A stretch of DNA of 12,111 bases, taken from contig RFSU01000051.1 in assembly GCA_009923795.1 (NCBI GenBank), forward strand, positions 1 through 12,111, given 5' to 3'. Source of the stretch: Sphingomonadaceae bacterium (GTDB taxonomy: Bacteria; Pseudomonadota; Alphaproteobacteria; Sphingomonadales; Sphingomonadaceae). Both the position numbers and the translations under genes were made by a program. Shown in pieces: positions 1 through 5,998 of the stretch. The notes beneath the pieces were generated by a model. That model had not been told where the DNA came from and did no database searches. It saw only the letters and a list, made by a program, of their open reading frames with translations. Within the stretch, counting starts at the first letter, position 1. Every line of letters starts with the position of its first letter.

Positions 1-243
1 GCGCGCCAAAAGATCCCCCAATGACTGGTTGGGAAGCATCAGATCCAGATCAATGTCGGGCGTCAAACCTGCAATGCTCAATACTTGATCCAGCATTTTG
101 CGGTGTTGCGCCGTCACGCACAGCGTTGCGCGGATGCCCGGCTGCGCCTTTAGCGCCTGAACAACGGGAACCATCTTGATCGCCTCTGGCCGGGTGCCAA
201 AGACGATCAAGATATGCTGTTTGCGCAGAACCGGGGACACCAT
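1..243 (-). CDS. wecB: UDP-N-acetylglucosamine 2-epimerase (non-hydrolysing), N-terminal part only
   Basis: This cytoplasmic enzyme interconverts UDP-GlcNAc and UDP-ManNAc and feeds surface polysaccharide synthesis. Only the first 81 codons lie in the window; the rest runs off the left edge. The visible N terminus carries the family pattern FGTRPEAIKM (residues 15-24, with the substrate-binding Arg18 and Lys23 that match Arg10 and Lys15 of E. coli WecB), then CVTAQHRKMLDQVL (42-55) and a PDIDLDLM stretch near 62-69. The ATG at 243 is preceded by only a weak GGGG, so the start is likely rather than certain. It begins 24 bp after the stop of the transaminase on the same strand, so read-through is possible, but the two functions are unrelated. 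The catalytic residues further on (the equivalents of E. coli Asp95, Glu117 and His213) cannot be checked here. Confidence 0.9.
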   Translation of the reverse strand, partial: MVSPVLRKQHILIVFGTRPEAIKMVPVVQALKAQPGIRATLCVTAQHRKMLDQVLSIAGLTPDIDLDLMLPNQSLGDLLAR

Positions 244-267
244 CCCCGGTTGTTATCGCAACGTTGG

Positions 268-1641
268 TTAAGCAGTCGTCAATTTTGGAGCGGCTAAATC
301 AAGCGCCAGACGAATGATCGAAATCATCGCGTCAATCTGTTCGGTTGTGATGATGAGCGGCGGGCACATAACAATCGTATCGCGAATGCCGCGCACCATA
401 AGGCCGTTTTCAATGCACAAATCACGCACCATCGGCCCTGCTGTTCCTTCAGCCCCACCAAAGCGCGCGCCGCTGACCTTATCCGCGACAATTTCCACAG
501 CACCAATCAGGCCAACCGAGCGCGTTTCCCCAACCAAGGGATGATCATTGAGCGTCGCCAATGCCTTGGCCAGATAAGGCCCCGTCTCGTTACGGGTGCG
601 CTCAATCAAATGCTCCCGCTCCATAATCTCAATGTTACGCAGCGCGACAGCTGCCGCCACAGGGTGGCCGGAATAGGTGAATCCGTGAACGAAATCGCCG
701 CCAGTTTTCAGCACATCGACAATTTCTTTCGACACGGCGGTCGCAGAAATGGGCATATATCCAGAGGACAGGCCCTTTGCCATGGCGATGATATCGGGCG
801 AGACGCCCATTGCTTCATGGCCCCACCAATTGCCCGTCCGCCCAAAGCCGCAAATGACCTCATCACACACAAGAAGGATGCCATATTTGCGGCAGATGCG
901 CTCTACCTCGGGCCAGTAATTGGCAGGCGGAATGATGACACCGCCCGCGCCCTGAAGCGGCTCGCCGATGAACGCTGCAACATTTTCTGGGCCAACTTCG
1001 AGGATCTTGTCCTCAATCGCTTTGGCACAGACAAGGCCGAACGCCTCTGGCGACATATCCCGGCCTTCGTTGAACCAATAAGGCTGACGGACATGTTCAA
1101 CGCCGGGAACGGGCAAATTGCCCTGTTCATGCATCGACGTCATCCCGCCAAGCGACACACCGGCCACGGTTGAGCCATGATAGGCATTCCAGCGCGAGAT
1201 GAAGACCGTACGCTTTGGCTGTCCCTTCAGCTTCCAATAATGGCGCACCATGCGGAACACCGTGTCATTCGCTTCTGAGCCGGAGGCGTTGAAGAAAATA
1301 TGGGGCAGGCGATAGCCTGTCAGCTTGGCGATTTTTTCGGCCAGCAACACCGTTGGCGGTGTAACGGTTTTGAAGAAGGTATTGTAAAAAGGCAGCTCGC
1401 GCATCTGCTCCGCGGCTACATCTGCCAGTTCGTCACGGCCATAGCCAACATTGACGCACCACAAGCCCGCCATGCCATCCAATATGCGGTTGCCATCGCC
1501 ATCAAAAATATAACAGCCTTCTGCATGGGTCACGATGCGGCTGCCGCCCATCGATTCAATCAGCTTATAATCCTGCTGGGCAGGGAGATGGTGTGCGACG
1601 TCAAGGCGCTTGAGTTCAGCGATATCATAATTGCGGGGCAT
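268..1641 (-). CDS. class III PLP-dependent omega-transaminase (amine or putrescine:pyruvate type)
   Basis: This is a fold-type I, class III aminotransferase of 457 aa, the usual family length. It should move an amino group from an omega-amine (putrescine, beta-alanine or an aralkyl amine) to pyruvate, giving alanine. Visible hallmarks: GLWCVNVGYGR (59-69), the phosphate-binding ASGSEAND (119-126), YHGST (154-158), EPLQGAGG (227-234), the cofactor-nitrogen Asp260 in CDEVICGFGRTG, and the Schiff-base Lys289 in MAKGLSSGY. Trp61, Tyr154, Lys289 and Arg417 fall one residue from the active-site Trp60, Tyr153, Lys288 and Arg416 of the Chromobacterium violaceum omega-transaminase, which it resembles throughout. 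This supports that clade over ornithine or acetylornithine transaminases. The ATG at 1641 has an AGGA 7 nt upstream (1649-1652). It follows ald on the same strand, and alanine is the likely link. The exact amine donor cannot be read from sequence; SpuC-like putrescine:pyruvate transaminase is the main alternative name. Confidence 0.9.
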   Translation of the reverse strand: MPRNYDIAELKRLDVAHHLPAQQDYKLIESMGGSRIVTHAEGCYIFDGDGNRILDGMAGLWCVNVGYGRDELADVAAEQMRELPFYNTFFKTVTPPTVLLAEKIAKLTGYRLPHIFFNASGSEANDTVFRMVRHYWKLKGQPKRTVFISRWNAYHGSTVAGVSLGGMTSMHEQGNLPVPGVEHVRQPYWFNEGRDMSPEAFGLVCAKAIEDKILEVGPENVAAFIGEPLQGAGGVIIPPANYWPEVERICRKYGILLVCDEVICGFGRTGNWWGHEAMGVSPDIIAMAKGLSSGYMPISATAVSKEIVDVLKTGGDFVHGFTYSGHPVAAAVALRNIEIMEREHLIERTRNETGPYLAKALATLNDHPLVGETRSVGLIGAVEIVADKVSGARFGGAEGTAGPMVRDLCIENGLMVRGIRDTIVMCPPLIITTEQIDAMISIIRLALDLAAPKLTTA

Positions 1642-1703
1642 GGGCGGATCCTGTGCGATAATGGCCCATTACGGGCGACGAAGACGGGCAATGCGAAAGG
1701 CAA

Positions 1704-1727
1704 ATGGCGCGGCCTAGGCCACGCCAT
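1704..1727 (-). terminator. hairpin between ald and the transaminase gene, possible terminator or attenuator
   Basis: Two 10-nt arms (1704-1713 and 1718-1727) surround CTAG. On the minus-strand transcript all ten pairs form, one of them a G-U wobble; on the plus strand the same position is a C/A mismatch. After the stem the minus transcript continues UUGCCUUU, an interrupted U-tract. Lying 100 bp past the ald stop and 62 bp before the transaminase start, it could end or attenuate ald transcription. The DNA is nearly palindromic, so a protein-binding site is the alternative. Confidence 0.45.
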
Positions 1728-1826
1728 GCCTCACGGCGAAAAGCCGATCCGGGCCAGATATCGATCAACGCGCTCGTTCATTCCCCCTGTTTAGCAGAAA
1801 CAAGCCGCCGGGAAAATGGAAGAGAT

Positions 1827-2924
1827 CTAGGCCTCGAACGGCAGATCCAGCGCCTCTGCCACAGCGTGGTGGCGGATGGCGCCGCCTGCGACATTGAGCC
1901 CGGCGGCCAGATGCGGATCCGAGGCCATGGCGCGTTCTGCCCCCAAATTGGCAATGCGCAGCGCGAACGGCAGGGTCGCATTGTTGAGCGCAAAGGCAGA
2001 TGTGCGTGCGACAGCGCCCGGCATATTGGCGACGCAATAATGAATGACGCCTTCTTCCACGAAGACAGGGTCGGCATGGGTTGTCGCATGGCTCGTCTCA
2101 AAGCAGCCGCCCTGATCAATCGCAATGTCGACCAGAACCGACCCGCGCTTCATGGTCTTGAGCATATCGCGCGTCACTAGCTTTGGCGCAGCGGCCCCCG
2201 GCACAAGGACTGCACCGATGACGAGATGGGCATTGGCAACAGCCGCAGCAATGGCCGCCTTGGACGCATAGGCCGTCTTAATCGAATTGCCGAAATGGGT
2301 GTCGAGTTCAGCCAGGCGATCATTATTGATATCGTAAATCGTAACGTCGGCCCGCATACCGACAGCCATTTGCGCAGCATTCAGGCCAGACACGCCGCCA
2401 CCCAAGATGGCGACCTTGGCCGGTGCGACACCGGGAACACCGCCCAGCAAAATGCCACGGCCGCCCTGTTCCTTTTCCAGATAATGCGCGCCTACCTGCA
2501 CCGCCATGCGGCCCGCGACTTCGGACATGGGCTTTAAGAGCGGCAACGAGCGGTTGGGTGCTGTTACTGTTTCATAGGCAATGCACGTCGCCCCTGATTT
2601 CATCAGGCCAAGGGCCTGGTCCTTATCAGCGGCCAGATGCAGATAGGTGAAGAGGGTGTGGCGTGCCTCGAGCAGGGCGATCTCGCGGGCTTGTGGCTCC
2701 TTCACCTTCACGATCATATCGGCGGCTTTGAACACCTCTGCGGCCGTGCCCAAAATCTGAGCGCCAACAGCGGCATAGGCCGCATCGTCAAAATCAATGC
2801 CAGCGCCAGCGCCTGTTTCCACAAACACCTCATGCCCAGCGGCGACCAGTTCCGCCACAGACGGCGGTGTCAGACCAACGCGATATTCATGAACCTTGAT
2901 TTCTTTTGGTATCCCAATCTTCAT
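1827..2924 (-). CDS. ald: alanine dehydrogenase
   Basis: This enzyme catalyses the NAD-dependent oxidative deamination of L-alanine to pyruvate and ammonium, or the reverse amination; family members are hexameric and cytoplasmic. It is 365 aa, the normal length. Substrate and catalytic residues are all present: Arg15 in HEYRVGLTP, Lys75 in VKVKEPQ, His96 in FTYLHLA and Asp270 in VDIAIDQGG. The Rossmann motif GGGVSG is at 175-180, with the NAD-ribose acidic residue likely Asp198 in IYDIN. The ATG at 2924 begins MKIGIPKEI, the canonical N terminus, and GGAG 6 nt upstream fits a ribosome binding site. A GTG at 2936 in the same frame would place that GGAG inside the gene and is rejected. It is divergent from an Lrp/AsnC gene, the classic arrangement for alanine-responsive control of ald. 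With the downstream transaminase it forms an alanine/pyruvate cycle. Confidence 0.96.
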   Translation of the reverse strand: MKIGIPKEIKVHEYRVGLTPPSVAELVAAGHEVFVETGAGAGIDFDDAAYAAVGAQILGTAAEVFKAADMIVKVKEPQAREIALLEARHTLFTYLHLAADKDQALGLMKSGATCIAYETVTAPNRSLPLLKPMSEVAGRMAVQVGAHYLEKEQGGRGILLGGVPGVAPAKVAILGGGVSGLNAAQMAVGMRADVTIYDINNDRLAELDTHFGNSIKTAYASKAAIAAAVANAHLVIGAVLVPGAAAPKLVTRDMLKTMKRGSVLVDIAIDQGGCFETSHATTHADPVFVEEGVIHYCVANMPGAVARTSAFALNNATLPFALRIANLGAERAMASDPHLAAGLNVAGGAIRHHAVAEALDLPFEA

Positions 2925-3059
2925 GACGATCTCCACAGCTGAACTTTGACCATTTTATAGGGCAAATTGCGCTGGAAGTGCTTGCAAAGATCACCTATTT
3001 AGAGTGCCTGAATGGGATAAATTCCTTTTTATTATCATAAATATGGGATTTTTGATCGA
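2925..3059. promoter_or_regulatory. divergent ald / Lrp-type regulator control region with repeated ATGGGAT
   Basis: This 135 bp AT-rich gap must hold the promoters of both flanking genes. ATGGGAT occurs twice in the same orientation, at 3012-3018 and 3043-3049, 31 bp apart (about three helical turns). Between them lies the inverted repeat TTTAT-N4-ATAAA (3028-3041), and the first copy is part of an imperfect palindrome GGGATAAATTCC (3014-3025). A TATAAA on the minus strand (2952-2957) could be the -10 of ald, without a good -35, as is common for activated promoters. Lrp-family proteins bind several phased sites, so these are candidate operators by inference. Confidence 0.5.
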
Positions 3060-3500
3060 ATGGATGCACTTGACGCAAAAATTTTATCCGCGCTGTCGCT
3101 GGATTCCACTCTGACCAGTGAAAGGCTGGGCGGGCAGGTTGGGCTTTCCCCGTCTGCGGCGCACCGCCGCGTGAAGCTGCTCGAAGAAGCCGGCTTGATC
3201 ACGGGCTATGCCGCCCGCCTTTCCCGCCATGCACGGGGCGATCCCTCCACTGTGTTCGTGTCTGTCACCTTGGTCGATCAGCGCCGCGAGACAATGGAAT
3301 CATTTGAGTCTGCCATCCGCACCGAACCACTTGTCGCCGAAGCGCATCTGATGAGCGGGGAATATGATTATCTGCTCAAGGCCGAAGTGCCGGAGACGGA
3401 CAGTTTTGAACGCGTACACCGGGAAGTTCTGGCAGCGTTGCCGGGTGTACACCGGCTGGTCACGCATTTCAGCCTGCGTGGAGTGATTGGGACGGACTAA
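3060..3500 (+). CDS. Lrp/AsnC-family transcriptional regulator, probable regulator of ald
   Basis: This is a feast/famine-type DNA-binding protein of 146 aa, typical length. The N-terminal winged helix-turn-helix spans about residues 3-55, with the recognition region near LGGQVGLSPSAAHRRVKLLE (23-42). The C-terminal ligand-binding RAM (AsnC_trans_reg) domain spans about 64-140 and shows VFVSVTL, the conserved turn MSGEYDYLLK (98-107, Gly100) and the terminal LPGVHRLVTHFSLRG. Family members are dimers or octamers that sense amino acids. Its position back to back with ald suggests that it senses alanine and activates ald, as AldR-type regulators do; that role is inferred from context. The ATG at 3060 has only a weak upstream GGGA, but translation from it gives the canonical MDALDAKIL start. 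Its stop is 15 bp from the stop of the convergent kinase gene, with no terminator between. Confidence 0.93.
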   Translation: MDALDAKILSALSLDSTLTSERLGGQVGLSPSAAHRRVKLLEEAGLITGYAARLSRHARGDPSTVFVSVTLVDQRRETMESFESAIRTEPLVAEAHLMSGEYDYLLKAEVPETDSFERVHREVLAALPGVHRLVTHFSLRGVIGTD

Positions 3501-3515
3501 ACCGCGCGACACCCA

Positions 3516-4874
3516 TCAGGCAGCAAGAGGGAGCCTTAGCCGGGCCAGCAAGCCGCCCATATCCTCGCTTTGTTCGAGTGAAATGGTTCCATTATAGAGC
3601 TCTGCCACATCGCGCACGATCGCAAGGCCAAGGCCTGTTCCCGGCTTTGAACTGTCCAGCCGGACACCCCGATTGAACAGGCGGTCACGATCTTGGGCTG
3701 TAATGCCTGCGCCATCATCCTCAATCAGCAGCTCGACAACATCCCCGGCCTTTTGTGCCGTTACAAACACGCTCCCGCCGCCATATTTCGCAGCATTTTC
3801 AATGAGGTTGCCCAGCATCTCTTCCAAATCCTGCCGCTCAATTCGTGCGGCAAGGCTTTTGTCACCGGCAATGTCAATCCGAATGTCTGGATAAAGCCGC
3901 GCCACGGCCCGCTCCACCGACTGAAGCACTGGCCAGATATCCGCCCGGCTATGGGCATGACCCCGCCGACCAATGGCCCGCGCACGGGCCAAATGGTGAT
4001 CTACCTGACGGCGCATCGTCGCCGCCTCTCGGATCACCGTCTCATTCAAATCTGGGGCGTCCGCTGATGCTGCATTCAGGATCACGGTCAGCGGTGTTTT
4101 CAGCGCATGGGCCAAATTGCCGGCATGTTCGCGCGCTTCTTCCGCCTGCTTTTCATCATGTTCCAGCAAACCGTTTAGCTCCACCACCAGAGGCTCGACT
4201 TCGCGGGGGAGTGTCAGCGTCTCGATGCGACGGGCGCGGCCTGCGCGCATTTCGGCAATCGCCACTTGCAGTCGCCGCAACGGCCAGAGACCGTAGAGCG
4301 TCTGCAAAGCAACCATGGCAATCAAGCCAAGGGCAAGAGCGGCGAAGCTTTTGAAAATGGTGCCGCGCAACGTCTCTATCTGCGCATCAAGCGAGGCGCG
4401 CGCTTGTGCCACTTGAAAGCGCCAGCGGGTTTTAGAGGTGGGCAGATAAATATCCCGCTCCACAATTCGCAGTTGCTCTTTTGGCAGTTCGCTGCTGTCG
4501 TAAAAATGAGGCTTGTCATCACCATGGGAGGGGTTGAGTTGCAACGCCTGATCCCAAAGCGAGCGCGACCGAAAAGGATCATAGCCCTGCCCGCCCACCT
4601 GCCAGTACATGCCCGAATAGGGTTCAAGAAACCGCTGATCCCCCAGAGGTCGGTTGAGGCGCACTTCGCCATCTGGCCCGATTTCTGCCGACGCGATCAT
4701 CTGCGTCATCATATATTCAAGGCCGGCGTCAAAGTTGCTTGTAACTGTGCGCGTCAAAACGCGATCAAGAGCAAGCCCGCCGCCAAGCAAGAGAATGGCA
4801 ATCCAAGCGCTTGCTATAAGAATCATGCGCCGACCGAGCGAAGCGCCGGGTTGTCGCGTCGCAGCCCCGGTCAT
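3516..4874 (-). CDS. PhoQ-like membrane sensor histidine kinase
   Basis: This 452-aa inner-membrane kinase is the sensor of the two-component system whose regulator is encoded immediately upstream. There is a cytoplasmic N-tail, TM1 at about 17-36, a periplasmic sensor domain of about 140 residues, and TM2 at about 177-197, followed by a HAMP-like segment. The H-box is NLAHALKTPLTVI with phosphoacceptor His256; the LKTPL form is typical of PhoQ-type kinases rather than the usual LRTPL. The ATP domain has the N-box LGNLIENAAKYG (Asn360), the G1 box EDDGAGI (Asp387) and the G2 box GTGLGLAIV (412-420). The periplasmic part is not a recognisable PhoQ acidic patch, so the signal is unknown. The ATG at 4874 lies one base after the regulator's stop (TGACATG), pointing to translational coupling. 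A GTG 39 nt upstream overlaps the regulator gene and is less likely. Confidence 0.93.
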   Translation of the reverse strand: MTGAATRQPGASLGRRMILIASAWIAILLLGGGLALDRVLTRTVTSNFDAGLEYMMTQMIASAEIGPDGEVRLNRPLGDQRFLEPYSGMYWQVGGQGYDPFRSRSLWDQALQLNPSHGDDKPHFYDSSELPKEQLRIVERDIYLPTSKTRWRFQVAQARASLDAQIETLRGTIFKSFAALALGLIAMVALQTLYGLWPLRRLQVAIAEMRAGRARRIETLTLPREVEPLVVELNGLLEHDEKQAEEAREHAGNLAHALKTPLTVILNAASADAPDLNETVIREAATMRRQVDHHLARARAIGRRGHAHSRADIWPVLQSVERAVARLYPDIRIDIAGDKSLAARIERQDLEEMLGNLIENAAKYGGGSVFVTAQKAGDVVELLIEDDGAGITAQDRDRLFNRGVRLDSSKPGTGLGLAIVRDVAELYNGTISLEQSEDMGGLLARLRLPLAA

Positions 4875-4875
4875 G

Positions 4876-5541
4876 TCAGGCAGCCGGATCTTCCAGGCTA
4901 TAGCCAAGGCCACGGATGGTTGTGATCACATCTTGCCCCAATTTCTTGCGGATGCGGGTGACGAACACTTCGATTGTGTTCGAATCCCGGTCAAAATCCT
5001 GATCATAAATATGTTCGATCAGCTCGGTACGGCTCACCACCTTGCCCTTATGATGCAAGAGATAGCTCAGAAGCTTATATTCCTGCGCGGTCATTTTGAC
5101 GGGCTCTCCCGCCAAAGTCACTCGGCCAGACCGGGTGTCCAACCGGACCGAACCTGCCACCAATTCGGACGAGGCGTTGCCCGATGCCCGCCGGATCAGC
5201 GCCCGAAGCCGCGCAATCAATTCCTGCGTCTGAAATGGCTTGGCCAGATAATCATCTGCTCCAGCATCGAGACCGGCAACCTTATCTGACCAGCTGTCGC
5301 GTGCGGTCAGCACCAGCACCGGGGTCACCCGGCCTTCCTTGCGCCAACGATCCAGAACCGTCAGGCCGTCCACTTCGGGCAGGCCCAGATCAAGGATGAT
5401 CGCGTCATAGGCCTCGGTCGCGCCCATAAAATGGCCGTCCTCTCCATCTGTCGCCAAATCAACGGCATAGCCCGTCTGCTCAAGCGTGGATTTCAGCTGG
5501 CGACCAAGGGTCGGCTCATCTTCGACAATCAGGATGCGCAT
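4876..5541 (-). CDS. OmpR/PhoB-family response regulator (PhoP-like)
   Basis: This 221-aa transcription factor is phosphorylated by the adjacent kinase. The receiver domain (1-115) has the acidic pocket VEDE (6-9), phosphoacceptor Asp51 in ILDLGLPEVDG, switch Thr79 in VLTARD and Lys101 in YLAKPF. The C-terminal winged helix (about 125-221) has MTAQEYKLLSYLLHHKG, the recognition-helix region TIEVFVTRIRKKLG and the terminal TTIRGLGYSLE, which resemble PhoP more than PhoB. The ATG at 5541 follows a strong AAGGAG 5 nt upstream; an in-frame TTG at 5583 would add 14 residues that no family member needs. It is the middle gene of the operon, 38 bp after the PepSY-like gene and one base before the kinase. 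Its target genes cannot be told from this window; control of its own operon is plausible. Confidence 0.95.
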   Translation of the reverse strand: MRILIVEDEPTLGRQLKSTLEQTGYAVDLATDGEDGHFMGATEAYDAIILDLGLPEVDGLTVLDRWRKEGRVTPVLVLTARDSWSDKVAGLDAGADDYLAKPFQTQELIARLRALIRRASGNASSELVAGSVRLDTRSGRVTLAGEPVKMTAQEYKLLSYLLHHKGKVVSRTELIEHIYDQDFDRDSNTIEVFVTRIRKKLGQDVITTIRGLGYSLEDPAA

Positions 5542-5579
5542 GCACTCTCCTTTATCTCTCTGCGGTCTCGCGCCATGCT

Positions 5580-5903
5580 TCAATCTCCAGCTTGCGCAAG
5601 AACGGCTCCCGTGCGGCCATCTATATCAACCCAGATCACTGAGGAGCCACGCACAAATTTAAGGCGATAGCGCATCACATCCGAATCATATTCGGCACCA
5701 ATATAGTTTGCGCCGCGGCGCTTCATGGCGGGAACAATCGCTCCCTCAATATCGCGCAGCGACATAACAGATCCCCGCCTGGTCGCGTTCATCGCGGCAT
5801 CCTGCTCTCCCCGGCGGCCCATCTGCGCCGATACAGGCGGCGTCAGCGACAGGCCGATGAGAAGAAGAGCACAAAGCTTTATCAAGGTGTTATTGTCAGA
5901 CAC
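5580..5903 (-). CDS. small exported PepSY-like protein of the two-component operon
   Basis: This gene codes for about 107 aa. The N terminus has a lysine and then a hydrophobic run, LCALLLIGLSL (10-20), ending in TPPVSA before Gln27, a good Sec signal peptide with cleavage after Ala26. The mature part (about 80 aa) ends in a PepSY-like pattern: helix DIEGAIVPAMKRRG, then strands YRLKFVRGSSVIWVDIDG and the closing TGAVL. PepSY proteins are small periplasmic modules often encoded beside two-component systems and thought to modulate the sensor or proteases; here that is inference. The start is uncertain. No ATG fits and no clear ribosome binding site is visible; GTG at 5903 gives a short N-region before the signal peptide, and TTG at 5885 is the alternative. 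The open frame runs further upstream (to 6134), but that part overlaps uup and lies before the signal peptide. Confidence 0.72.
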   Translation of the reverse strand: MSDNNTLIKLCALLLIGLSLTPPVSAQMGRRGEQDAAMNATRRGSVMSLRDIEGAIVPAMKRRGANYIGAEYDSDVMRYRLKFVRGSSVIWVDIDGRTGAVLAQAGD

Positions 5904-5931
5904 GATTTGAGCGCATAGCAGGCTCAATTGA

Positions 5932-5961
5932 ATAATCCATGAATAGATGTGCAGTTGACAA
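5932..5961 (-). promoter_or_regulatory. candidate promoter of the PepSY-regulator-kinase operon
   Basis: On the minus strand TTGTCA (5956-5961) lies 18 bp before GATTAT (5932-5937), which would place the transcription start near 5925, about 20 nt before the GTG at 5903. Its -35 overlaps that of the divergent uup promoter on the other strand. The -10 matches four of six consensus bases, so the call is tentative. Confidence 0.35.
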
Positions 5962-5984
5962 ACGGCTGCCTGCTCTTTTCCTAA
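5955..5984 (+). promoter_or_regulatory. candidate uup promoter with consensus TTGACA -35
   Basis: A perfect TTGACA stands at 5955-5960. The -10 would fall at about 5978-5984 (TTCCTAA), a poor match. Transcription would start near 5990, only about 9 nt before the ATG at 5999, giving a very short leader. Because this -35 lies downstream of the in-frame ATG at 5939, it supports the start at 5999. Confidence 0.4.
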
Positions 5985-5998
5985 CCCGGTTCGGTCAC

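Noticed and set aside
541..1173. Plus-strand open frame of 210 codons
   Set aside because: It lies wholly inside the transaminase gene on the opposite strand, has no ribosome binding site and no recognisable protein pattern.
1664..1676. Short stem GCCC-N5-GGGC before the transaminase ribosome binding site
   Set aside because: Four pairs in GC-rich DNA are expected by chance; no further support.
3501..3515. Terminator between the Lrp-type gene and the kinase gene
   Set aside because: The 15-bp gap holds no stem or T-run.
4266..4925. Plus-strand open frame of 219 codons
   Set aside because: It overlaps the sensor kinase, which has complete kinase boxes; the plus-strand product shows no domain.
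5939..5998. Earlier uup start at 5939
   Set aside because: It adds residues not seen in the family and lies upstream of the likely TTGACA promoter element.
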